A stretch of 61,754 nucleotides of DNA from Alistipes senegalensis (GTDB lineage Bacteria > Bacteroidota > Bacteroidia > Bacteroidales > Rikenellaceae): assembly GCA_023664045.1 (NCBI GenBank), contig JAMPGH010000002.1:1-61754 (forward strand), given 5' to 3'. The position numbers and the translations under genes were made by a program. Shown one piece after another: positions 10,281 through 18,422 of the stretch. How positions within the stretch are numbered: position 1 is the first letter of the stretch; each line of letters starts with the position of its first letter. A model generated the notes under the pieces. That model ran no database searches. It saw only the letters and a program-made list of their open reading frames with translations, and had not been told where the DNA came from.

Positions 10281-10737
10281 ATTCCCCGATCAGCAACAGC
10301 AAGGAGAGACGAAACGCAGAAGGATTCAGGCAGATCGATCGGGCAAAAACGGAGAGGTCCGGACGGACGACCGAGACCGTCGAGATAGTCGGAGAGAGCA
10401 GACGCCGAACGATCCGGTTCGGAATATCGAGACGGACCGATGCGGGAAACCGAGACGGTCCGGCATGAAAAAGTCCGGATGCGTCTGCAACCGGACGAGA
10501 AATCGCCTTTTCTTGATGTCGGGACGGTCGGAAATGTGAGGGAAACAGCAACCAAGACGTCCGGCAACGAAAAAGCGGCGCCCGGAAAAACCGCACGCCG
10601 CGAGAAAAATACAAGCTGAAACAACCGGAAAAGAGACCGAGACGACCGACCCGGCCGGAGAACGAGCCGCAACCCGAGAAACCGGAAAAAAGGGCCGGAA
10701 CCGCAACCCGGAAAAACCGGAGCCGGAACTGGACCGC
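10281..10737. other. 457-nt non-coding spacer with strong purine/pyrimidine strand bias
   Basis: No convincing gene. The + strand is dominated by A, G and C with very few T, in degenerate repeats of short units such as CCGGAAAAACC and GACCGAGACGACCGA. Overlapping leftward frames of 111-144 codons exist but give low-complexity Arg/Ser/Phe-rich products and share the same bases in several frames, as expected from biased composition. If GH105 transcription runs to the terminator at 10.26 kb, this stretch is a long 3' UTR. Confidence 0.6.
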
Positions 10738-11961
10738 CTAATCGAGCGTCAGACGTCCGCGGGCGGCATCATACTCCATCGAAGCCCAAATAAAGGGGCC
10801 TACGCCCTTGCAATCGTTTTCGATGATCGGCTCGGAGATGTAATACTCGAACGACCCGTCGCGCATGTCCCTGCCGCCCAATCCGGCGACGGCGCAACAA
10901 TCCGTGATGGAGATCGTGCCGTCCTCGTTCTCGCGCACGAACCGCTCGACGAATCGCTCGTAGAGCCGCATGGCTTCGGGCTTCAGCTCGGCGGGCAGGT
11001 ATCCCAAGCGCACGCCCTTGAGCATGGCGTAGACGAACATGATCGACCCCGTGGATTCGAGATAATTGCCCTTGCGGCCCGGCTGGTCGAGCACCTGATA
11101 CCACATACCCGTCTCGGGATCGGCGAATCCGGGCAACACGCGGTAGATATGCTGCAGAATATCGACCATCGGCTGCGTCGTGTCGTCGACACCGAGGTAC
11201 TGCAACGTCTCGACGATAGCCATTGCGTACCACCCCATCGCACGGCCCCACGCATGGGGCGTCTGTCCGGTGGTCGGGTCGCACCAGAACATCTCGCGCG
11301 AGACATCGCAAGCATGGCGATAAAGCCCGGTAACGGGGTCGTAGGTATGTCCCGCCACGGTAACGAACTGTTGCACGATGTCGGCTTTCAGGCTATCGAA
11401 CGTCTCGCTCTCGCCCATCTTGCGCACGGCATACTCGGCATAGAACGGCTCGGCCATGTAGAGACCGTCGAGCCACATCTGATGCGGATAGGTCTGCTTG
11501 TGCCAGAAACCGCCGTCGTCGTTGCGCGGATGCTCCTCCAACTGGGCGAAAAGCGTGTCGAGGACCTGCGCGTAACGGGCTTCGCCCGTGCGCTCGGCGA
11601 TGCGGAACAAGGGGCGCCCGGGGCAGATGTGGTCGAGGTTGTATTTCTCTTTCCTATAGGTGATGACCGACGCATCGGGCCGCACGATCGAATCGTAGTA
11701 ACGCAAGGCGTAGTCGTAGAAATCGGAACGTCCGTAGATGTCGCCGGCATCGATCATCGAGAGCAGTTCGAGCCCCGTGGTGTAGTTCCACTTGATTTTG
11801 CCGGGAGCGATGCCGTCCAGCGACGCGGGCGACGGATGCCGGGCGATCTCGCTTTCGACCATCCGCACAGCCAACGGCTTGCGCGAATCGATCAGCCCCC
11901 GATGCCCGATGCAAGCGGAGAACGACAAGGCGGAAAATGCGAAGAAAAGGATTCGTTTCAT
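10738..11961 (-). CDS. GH105 unsaturated rhamnogalacturonyl/galacturonyl hydrolase, lipoprotein
   Basis: 407 residues with a lipoprotein signal (SFSAC, Cys17). The (alpha/alpha)6-barrel family is recognisable from WNYTTGLELLSMIDAGD near the start, the catalytic-region block HACDVSREMFWCDPTTGQ, HAWGRAMGWYAMAIVETLQY, and DCCAVAGLGGRDMRDGSFEY near the end. The enzyme removes the 4,5-unsaturated uronic acid left at the non-reducing end by pectate or rhamnogalacturonan lyases, so it complements the PL1 enzyme at the left edge. It starts 1 nt after the stop of the upstream HTCS gene and is surely cotranscribed with it. Confidence 0.9.
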   Translation of the reverse strand: MKRILFFAFSALSFSACIGHRGLIDSRKPLAVRMVESEIARHPSPASLDGIAPGKIKWNYTTGLELLSMIDAGDIYGRSDFYDYALRYYDSIVRPDASVITYRKEKYNLDHICPGRPLFRIAERTGEARYAQVLDTLFAQLEEHPRNDDGGFWHKQTYPHQMWLDGLYMAEPFYAEYAVRKMGESETFDSLKADIVQQFVTVAGHTYDPVTGLYRHACDVSREMFWCDPTTGQTPHAWGRAMGWYAMAIVETLQYLGVDDTTQPMVDILQHIYRVLPGFADPETGMWYQVLDQPGRKGNYLESTGSIMFVYAMLKGVRLGYLPAELKPEAMRLYERFVERFVRENEDGTISITDCCAVAGLGGRDMRDGSFEYYISEPIIENDCKGVGPFIWASMEYDAARGRLTLD

Positions 11962-11962
11962 G

Positions 11963-14900
11963 TTATTTAGGGTCTTGGTTTTGCTTGAGGTTATGCGTTT
12001 TGAGGTACTCGGCGGGCGACATGCGGAACTGTTCGCGGAAGCAGCGGCTGAAGTAACCCGGATCGGAAAAACCGACCTTATAGGCGACCTCCGAAACGGA
12101 GAACTGCCCGGTGCGCAGGAGCAATTTGGCTTTGGTGATGCGGTACTCCTTCAACAATTCGACGGGCGACTTGCCGGTGAGACTCTTGAGCTTGTTGTAC
12201 ATGGTGGTTCGACCCAGCCCCAGATGCGAGGCGAGCTGGTCGATCGTCAGGTCGGAGTTCTCGATGTTCTTGCCCAGCCACGACATCACCTCCTTCATGA
12301 ACTCCTCGTCGCGGTCGGTAACGACGACATCCTCGACGACCAGCTCGGCGACCTTGTTGCGGGCCGACTGCGTGGAGAACTTCTCGAACAAAGTACGCCG
12401 CTGCGTGAGGAGGTTGTCGATGCGCGCCAGCAGCAGCTCGATGCTGAAAGGCTTGGTGATATAGCCGTCGGCACCGAACTCCATCGCCTTGAGGCGGTCA
12501 TCGGGCGAGTGCTTGGCCGTGAGCATGACGATCGGAATGTGGCTCATGGTGAAGTCGTGGCGAACCTTGTCGATCAATTCGATGCCGTCCATGCGGGGCA
12601 TCATCAGGTCGGTAACGATGATGTCGGGCATGTCGCTGCGGATCTTCTCCAACGCCTCGACGCCGTCGTCGGCCTCGATGACATTGTAGGTGTCGATCAG
12701 GCTGTTGTAGATGAAGACCCGCAACTCGCGGTTGTCCTCGACCAAAAGGATCTTCTGCGCATCCTCGGGCGGATGGACGTCGGTGCGCCGCTGGCTGTCG
12801 ACCGACGTGAAGTCGCTGACCATGTAGGCGGACTTACCGTCGCTGCCGGCGGCACCCGTGAAGTCGATCTGCTCCATGCCGAAATGGGCATTGCCCATGC
12901 GGAGTTTGACGGTGAAGACCGAACCCTCGCCGGGGGCGCTGGAGACCGAGATTTCGCCGTGGTGCAAAGCCACGATCTCGCGGCAGAGCGAGAGTCCGAT
13001 GCCGGAACCCTTCATGTTGCTGTCGACGGCCCGCGAAGCCTGCACGAAGCGCTCGAAGATATGACCGATCTTGTCGCGCGGGATGCCGATGCCGGTGTCG
13101 CGGACGATCAGGGCGACGCTCTCCTCGGCCTCGCGCACGGAGAGGATGACCTCGATCTTGCCTCCCGAAGGCGTGAATTTCAAGGCATTGGAAAGGAGGT
13201 TGTAGATGACGCTCTCGATCCGCTCGGGATCGACCCACACGAGGATCGAACGCCGCGAAACGGTGAACAGCAGTTCGATACCCCGCTCGGAAGCCATTTC
13301 GCGGAAGTCGTCGAGCGCATCCTCGACGACGGGCACCAGATCGACGCGCGAGATCTTGAGCTCCATCTTCTCCTTGACGATCTTGCGGAAATCCAACAAC
13401 TGATTGATGAGCGTGAGCATACGTTTGGCGTTGCGATGTGCGAGCGTGAGGCTGTTTTCGGCGCGCGCGGAGAGCTGGTCATGCCGTTGCACGTCCTCGA
13501 TGCCGCCCAGAATCAAAGTGAGAGGCGTGCGCAGCTCGTGCGAAATGTCGGTGAAGAACCGCAGCTTGAGGTCGGTCATGTCCTGCTCGACGCTGGCGGC
13601 GCGGCGCATGCGCACGACGGAACTCGCAGCCCGGAAAACGACGGCGGCGACGATCAAGGCCGACAAGACATAAAGCATTTTGGCCCACCACGATAGCCAC
13701 GGGGGGGGGAGAATTTCGATGCCGATCCGGATGCCGTCGTCCTGCGTTTCGGCATGGCCTGCGAAAGCCTTGACATGAAGCATGTAGCTGCCGGCCGGCA
13801 CGTTGGAATAGGAGGCGCGGTTGATCGCACCCGAAACATTCCAGTCGCGGTCGTAACCCTCCAGCTTGTACATATAATGTACGGCGTGCCGCACGGCGTG
13901 GTTGAGCGCGGCGAACTCGATGCGGAAGTTGGCATAATCGTGTGGCAGGACGATCTTCCGGGCTTCGGGAAGCGCCACGTCGAGCATGGAGCCCCGATCC
14001 GCCGCGACGGGTCGGTTGCGCACGTCGAGCCCCGTGAAACGCAGGTTGTAGTCGATTTCCGACGAACGGATACGGCTGGGGGCGAAACGATAGATATGGC
14101 GTCCGCCGCCGAAAAGAACGTTGCCGTCGGGTGCGGTCAAAGCGGTGGCCTCGCTCAGAATGGCATTGCGCATGCCATCGTAGAGGTTGTAGGTTGCGAA
14201 CGTTTCGCCGACAGGATCGAAACGCGAGACGGCATTGTGGGTGGAAACCCACAAGTCGCCCCGATGATCCTCCGTAACGGCCATGCAGATATTGCTCGGC
14301 AGACCGTCCGCGAGGTCGTAACACCGGAATCGCGGCAGGCCGTCGGCATCGTACCCCTCGATGAGGTTCAGACCGCCGCCGTAGGTCGCCAGCCAGATGC
14401 GGGCGGACGAATCCTTGAAGATATGGATGATGTCGTTGTTGCCCAGCGAAGCGGTATCGCCCGGAACCTTCTGCACGAGGCGGAAGCGCATCTGCTTGTA
14501 ACTTGTGCGGGGATCGAAGATCAGCAGCCCGTCGACCGTAGCGGCGAACATCCGGTCCGGACGATCGAACAACAACCAGCGTACGCGTCCCGCCTCGTCC
14601 GAGGGATAGTGTTTCAGCTGGTTGCCGGCATGGATGAACCGATCGCCGGCAGGATCGTCCAGCACGTCGATGCCGCCGCCGTAGGTAGCCACCCAGATTC
14701 GTCCCCGGTCGTCCTCCTCGATCGAATAGACCTGATCGTCGTTGAGCGAATAGAGGTCGGAAGGACGATGCACGAAGTGTTTCACGGCGAAGCCGTCGCC
14801 GCGTGGTGCGAGCCGATAGAGGCCTTCGCCTTTGGTGCCGACCCAGATGTTGCCGGCGCGGTCCTCCCGAAGGGTGTAGATCATGCCGGGATTCTTCAAC

Positions 14901-16342
14901 GGCAGACGATAGAGCGGTCTGTTGCCGGCACCGAATGCGATCAGCTCGCCGTCGCGCGTGCCGACCCACATGCGGCCCCGACTGTCGCACATCAAAGCCC
15001 GCACCTCGCCCGAGAGAGAGTTCTCGCCGGGAGCATCGAGCGTGAAGACCTCGGCGGGCTGCTCCAGCAAGACGGCCTTGCGCAACCCTCGCTCATAATA
15101 AGTCGACAACCACAAGACATCGTCCTGCACGTCGAAACGCACCACGCAGTTGGTCATCTGGCAATCCGCCCGATCGGGATCGTTGTAGAACGGCTCGATG
15201 CGGTCGTTCTCCCGGTCGTAGAACCCGAATCCGTACTTGTTCATCTTGACCCACAGACGTCCCCGGCCCTCGGCGATACGCGTTACCGTATCGAGGTTGT
15301 AGGAGACGGTATAGGGTTTCTGCTCGAAATGCTTGCAATCGTCGGTCGCGGGGTTGTAACGCGTGATACCGGCTTCGGGAGTGGTGATCCACACGAGGCC
15401 GTGCGAATCGGGCATCAGACTGCGGATCCGGCCCGAGCGGGCACCCCGCGGCGAGAGGCGGACCAACGCGTCGCCAGCAACCCGGAACAGGCCGCCCGAA
15501 CGATCGCCCGCATAGATCTCGTGCCGCACGGAGTCGGCGGCGATGGCCGTGAGGCCGTTCCGCCCGCCCGTCAGCAACGCGACGTCGGATCCCTTTTTGG
15601 AAGCGCGCACGATACCCTGCGGAGTGGCGCAATAGACCGCGGCGGAATCGGCGACGAAATCGAAAGCCTGAGCCGGCAGCTCGCAGACGGTACGCACGGT
15701 TTTTCGCCCGTCGGCCGCCACCCGGTTGAGCTGGCCGTCGGTCGCGGCGATCCACGCGGTGCCGCCGTCGTCGACGAACATGGCCGAAACATCGCCGCCC
15801 AACACGGGAGCGTCCAGCAACGCATCGACCTCGACCGGAGAACGATCGGCCCGGTCGACGAAACGTACGACGCCCAGTCCGGCGATCGCAACCCACGTCC
15901 CGCCGTCGGCATCGTGCAGGCAGTGGGTCATGCGGTAGTGCTTCGGATCGAAGCCCTCGATCAAGGCTGCGACATCCTCGAACTGCTCGGTGAAACGGTT
16001 GAAACGATAGATATGCAGGTTGTAGGTCGTGAACCAGAGGTGGCCGTTGGAGTCCTCGCTCACGGAGACGAAGCGGTGGTGCGACAAGGGCGAAAAATCG
16101 CCCGGCACGGCGTTGAAATTCCGGAACGTGTAGCCGTCGAAGCGGCTCACGCCGTACCACGTGCAGACCCAGACGAATCCCCGCGAATCGGTATAGATGT
16201 CGGCGATGCGATCGTGCGTGAGTCCGTCGATCGTGGAGTAATACTGGAAAATACACTGCGGCGGCTCGGCAGCGTCGACATGCGTCGCGCCGCAGCAGGC
16301 CAGCAGGAATATCAACAAAAACCGTTTCATCGTTTTCTGCAT
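11963..16342 (-). CDS. Hybrid two-component system (HTCS) sensor-regulator of the pectin locus
   Basis: 1459 residues. After a signal peptide (an alternative start, MKRFLLIF, lies at 16330) come ~14 Reg_prop beta-propeller repeats forming the periplasmic sensor, then a Y_Y_Y domain. A membrane segment lies near residues 885-905. The kinase has FFTDISHELRTPLTLILGG (phospho-His near 936) and HATPase blocks (NLLSNALKFTP, DTGIGIPRDKI). A receiver follows, with ILLVEDNRELR and acceptor Asp in DIIVTDLMMPRMDG near 1244. The C-terminus is an AraC-type HTH (~1350-1450, GFSDPGYFSRCFREQFRMSPAEYL). HTCS proteins bind a specific oligosaccharide in the periplasm and activate the matching locus; here presumably a pectin fragment. 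A run of nine C on the coding strand encodes the PPP just before the membrane segment. Confidence 0.95.
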   Translation of the reverse strand: MQKTMKRFLLIFLLACCGATHVDAAEPPQCIFQYYSTIDGLTHDRIADIYTDSRGFVWVCTWYGVSRFDGYTFRNFNAVPGDFSPLSHHRFVSVSEDSNGHLWFTTYNLHIYRFNRFTEQFEDVAALIEGFDPKHYRMTHCLHDADGGTWVAIAGLGVVRFVDRADRSPVEVDALLDAPVLGGDVSAMFVDDGGTAWIAATDGQLNRVAADGRKTVRTVCELPAQAFDFVADSAAVYCATPQGIVRASKKGSDVALLTGGRNGLTAIAADSVRHEIYAGDRSGGLFRVAGDALVRLSPRGARSGRIRSLMPDSHGLVWITTPEAGITRYNPATDDCKHFEQKPYTVSYNLDTVTRIAEGRGRLWVKMNKYGFGFYDRENDRIEPFYNDPDRADCQMTNCVVRFDVQDDVLWLSTYYERGLRKAVLLEQPAEVFTLDAPGENSLSGEVRALMCDSRGRMWVGTRDGELIAFGAGNRPLYRLPLKNPGMIYTLREDRAGNIWVGTKGEGLYRLAPRGDGFAVKHFVHRPSDLYSLNDDQVYSIEEDDRGRIWVATYGGGIDVLDDPAGDRFIHAGNQLKHYPSDEAGRVRWLLFDRPDRMFAATVDGLLIFDPRTSYKQMRFRLVQKVPGDTASLGNNDIIHIFKDSSARIWLATYGGGLNLIEGYDADGLPRFRCYDLADGLPSNICMAVTEDHRGDLWVSTHNAVSRFDPVGETFATYNLYDGMRNAILSEATALTAPDGNVLFGGGRHIYRFAPSRIRSSEIDYNLRFTGLDVRNRPVAADRGSMLDVALPEARKIVLPHDYANFRIEFAALNHAVRHAVHYMYKLEGYDRDWNVSGAINRASYSNVPAGSYMLHVKAFAGHAETQDDGIRIGIEILPPPWLSWWAKMLYVLSALIVAAVVFRAASSVVRMRRAASVEQDMTDLKLRFFTDISHELRTPLTLILGGIEDVQRHDQLSARAENSLTLAHRNAKRMLTLINQLLDFRKIVKEKMELKISRVDLVPVVEDALDDFREMASERGIELLFTVSRRSILVWVDPERIESVIYNLLSNALKFTPSGGKIEVILSVREAEESVALIVRDTGIGIPRDKIGHIFERFVQASRAVDSNMKGSGIGLSLCREIVALHHGEISVSSAPGEGSVFTVKLRMGNAHFGMEQIDFTGAAGSDGKSAYMVSDFTSVDSQRRTDVHPPEDAQKILLVEDNRELRVFIYNSLIDTYNVIEADDGVEALEKIRSDMPDIIVTDLMMPRMDGIELIDKVRHDFTMSHIPIVMLTAKHSPDDRLKAMEFGADGYITKPFSIELLLARIDNLLTQRRTLFEKFSTQSARNKVAELVVEDVVVTDRDEEFMKEVMSWLGKNIENSDLTIDQLASHLGLGRTTMYNKLKSLTGKSPVELLKEYRITKAKLLLRTGQFSVSEVAYKVGFSDPGYFSRCFREQFRMSPAEYLKTHNLKQNQDPK
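13701..13709. repeat. Homopolymer tract (G9 on +, C9 in the HTCS coding strand)
   Basis: Nine consecutive G within the HTCS gene, encoding L-P-P-P-W at the Y_Y_Y/membrane junction. A one-base slip would truncate the protein before the kinase. Confidence 0.8.
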
Positions 16343-16358
16343 TAACGGAACTCCTCTC

Positions 16359-16470
16359 CGAGGTCGAAAATACGATTAAGCCGAGAGCAAAAAAACGAAT
16401 CGATTCGATTTTTTGCCGAGACGACGTATCTTCGGCGAAGTCAAAGATACGATTAAGTGAGCGCAAAAAC
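16359..16470 (-). promoter_or_regulatory. Duplicated promoter-like element upstream of the HTCS gene
   Basis: Two ~37-nt near copies (16359-16395 and 16434-16470) share AATACGATTAAG / GATACGATTAAG, followed by GAG.GCAAAAA. Read leftward, the distal copy contains TATCTTTG (16449-16442), an exact Bacteroidota -7 box (TAnnTTTG). The proximal copy has the near match TATTTTCG. A CGAATCGATTCG palindrome (16396-16407) lies between them. The leader from the distal box to the HTCS start would be about 90 nt. Confidence 0.6.
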
Positions 16471-16527
16471 AAGTCCGCCCGTACCGGCCGAACGGAAGTT
16501 TCGTCGGTCGCACCGGAGATACGCTTC

Positions 16528-18174
16528 TTATCGCAAAGCGGCGCACGCTTCGAACGTATCGAGCACCCGCGAAGCCTCTTTGGCCGAGAGCTGTCGGGAC
16601 CACTTCACGCGCTCCGAAGCCGCAGCGCCGGGGCCCCGGGAATCGAACTCGCCGTAGCGAGCCGTCTTATGAGCGCGGGGCTTGTTCCAGTCGTGCCACC
16701 CGGCCGGCCGGATATGCTCGCCGAGCGTGCAGCCGAAGAAATAGGTCTGCGCGTAATCGCGCCACGGACGCCCGAGGTAGCAAGCCTCGACCCCGTCGTC
16801 GGCCGTCAGGAGGCAATTTATGAAAATGAAGCCCGCAGGTTGTCCCTCACAGGTCGAAGCGGCCGTGATGTAGGAGTCGGCTTTGGAGCGGATTTCGCAG
16901 TCGCGGAACAGCGCGGCAGCGGCCCCGAAAATGAAGTCGGTGGTACCCTCGACATAACATTTCTCGAAGAAGCAGACCGAATTTTCCGGAACTTTGCGCC
17001 CGTCGCAGTTGCCGCGGCCATGCAGGTAGAGCGTATCCTGATCGCCCAAGAAGCGGCAGCCGAAGAAATGCAGATCGGTGCCCAGACACTGCACGGCGAC
17101 GGCCTGCCCTACCCGACCGGCCGTATTCTCGAACGTAAGATCGCGGATCTGCCAATGGTCGCCGCCGAAGTAGACGGTCGACGAACCGGAAGTGCCGGTC
17201 GGATGACCCGTAGCCCCGATTTTCGAAGCGTAGTCGCCCCACGAGATCACGACCTCGCCGCGCCCCTCCAGCACGACGTTGCGCTTGGTGGCGGGAATGG
17301 CGACCTTTTCGCGATAGAGACCCTCGCAGATCGCGATTCGGGTCGTCGCACCGCAATAATCGGGAATGGCGGCGATCGCTTCGCCGACGGTGAAGAAGTC
17401 GCCCGAACCGTCTTTCGCGACGATGAAATCGTAATCGCGGAAATGTCGTCCCAGCTCCGGAATCTGCTCCCGAAGCCGCTCGCCGACCATGCGGGCCACG
17501 ACGTGGGCGCCGCGCACGTTAAGATGCGTATCGTCCTGCCGGCCGTCGGGATAGAGCGGGCAGACGCCCGGTGCCACCCACATGAAGCAGGCTTTCGAGG
17601 TTTCGTCGCCCAGCGCAGCCACCCACTCGCGGGTCAGGGGCTCCATGTCGATCAGCGGCACCTGCTCCTCGGCCGCCACGCGGCGCACGGCGGCAGGATA
17701 TTCGCCGTGGGTGTCGGTCAGGACCCCGTCGACGAAGTTGCGACGGACGATCGGGGTCAGCAGCACGGGCCGAGCACCTTTCGCACGCGCCTCTCGGACG
17801 TAGCGTCGCAGATTCTCGGCATATCGCTCCGGAGCGGAATAGCGAGTGGAATCGTTGATTTTCTGGTCGTTATGGCCGAACTGGATGAAAACGTAGTCGC
17901 CCGACCGCAGGCCGTCGCAGACGCGGTCCCAACGTCCCTCGTCGCGGAACGACTTGGTAGAACGGCCGTTGACGGCGTGATTCTCGATAACGACCGTCTC
18001 GTCGAACAGAGGTTGGAACATGTGGCCCCAGCCCCGTTCGGGATTCTGCTTGTCGAGTTTCTTCGTCGCGCAGGTCGAATCGCCGATCAGGTAGACACGC
18101 AACGAATCGGCCGCCCGGACTCCCGACGCCATACACAGCAGGCCGACAGACAAAAGAATATTTCTGAATTTCAT
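16528..18174 (-). CDS. Fused CE12 rhamnogalacturonan acetylesterase - CE8 pectin methylesterase
   Basis: 548 residues from the ATG at 18174, chosen because it begins a clean signal peptide (MKFRNILLSVGLLCMASGVRA); the frame stays open 35 codons upstream with no signal. The first domain (~25-235) is an SGNH hydrolase of family CE12: IGDST with nucleophile Ser33, GHND with Asn102, and DDTHLN with Asp215/His217. The second (~248-545) is a right-handed beta-helix pectinesterase: GDQDTLY (Asp380), DFIFG (Asp413), YLGRPW near the end. The protein would strip acetyl and methyl groups from pectin so that the lyase and GH28 can cut. It is exported to the periplasm. The catalytic residues of both domains look intact. 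Confidence 0.92.
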   Translation of the reverse strand: MKFRNILLSVGLLCMASGVRAADSLRVYLIGDSTCATKKLDKQNPERGWGHMFQPLFDETVVIENHAVNGRSTKSFRDEGRWDRVCDGLRSGDYVFIQFGHNDQKINDSTRYSAPERYAENLRRYVREARAKGARPVLLTPIVRRNFVDGVLTDTHGEYPAAVRRVAAEEQVPLIDMEPLTREWVAALGDETSKACFMWVAPGVCPLYPDGRQDDTHLNVRGAHVVARMVGERLREQIPELGRHFRDYDFIVAKDGSGDFFTVGEAIAAIPDYCGATTRIAICEGLYREKVAIPATKRNVVLEGRGEVVISWGDYASKIGATGHPTGTSGSSTVYFGGDHWQIRDLTFENTAGRVGQAVAVQCLGTDLHFFGCRFLGDQDTLYLHGRGNCDGRKVPENSVCFFEKCYVEGTTDFIFGAAAALFRDCEIRSKADSYITAASTCEGQPAGFIFINCLLTADDGVEACYLGRPWRDYAQTYFFGCTLGEHIRPAGWHDWNKPRAHKTARYGEFDSRGPGAAASERVKWSRQLSAKEASRVLDTFEACAALR

Positions 18175-18201
18175 GATTGTTCGCTTGTTAAGTTTATACG
18201 A

Positions 18202-18230
18202 CGAGTGAGGGCATGCCCTCACTCGTTTTT
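18202..18230 (+). repeat. 24-nt perfect palindrome with a T5 tail
   Basis: CGAGTGAGGGCA and its exact complement abut (18202-18225), followed by TTTTT on the + strand. It lies 28 nt upstream of the leftward CE12-CE8 start, where no rightward gene ends. It may be an operator, a leader structure in the leftward mRNA, or a terminator against antisense transcription. Confidence 0.6.
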
Positions 18231-18344
18231 CGATATGTCGTCGCCGGAGTTCGGCAGCGCGATCGCGGCGCATCGGCACAGTTCTTCGACCTCGGGCCTT
18301 CGAACCTTCCGATCCTCGAGCCGGCCTCCGGCCGCGGCTCTTTT

Positions 18345-18385
18345 CAGCCTCCAGTCAGCCCCCAGTCAGCCCCCAGTCAGCCCCC
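18345..18385. repeat. Short direct repeats of CAGCCCCCAGT type
   Basis: Three to four imperfect copies of a 10-11 nt unit, CCCCCAGTCAG, in the GH28 / CE12-CE8 spacer, followed by CCGG-rich sequence. No gene is visible between 18175 and 18422. Confidence 0.6.
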
Positions 18386-18422
18386 CCTTCAGCCCCTTCC
18401 GGCCCTTTTCCGGCCCCGGGGA

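Noticed and set aside
10238-10706. Overlapping leftward frames of 111-144 codons
   Set aside because: Several frames open over the same T-poor segment; products are low-complexity and unlike proteins.
11792-16345. Long rightward frames (634 and 863 codons) opposite the HTCS gene
   Set aside because: GC-rich third positions leave the opposite strand open; the HTCS frame carries all kinase, receiver and HTH motifs.
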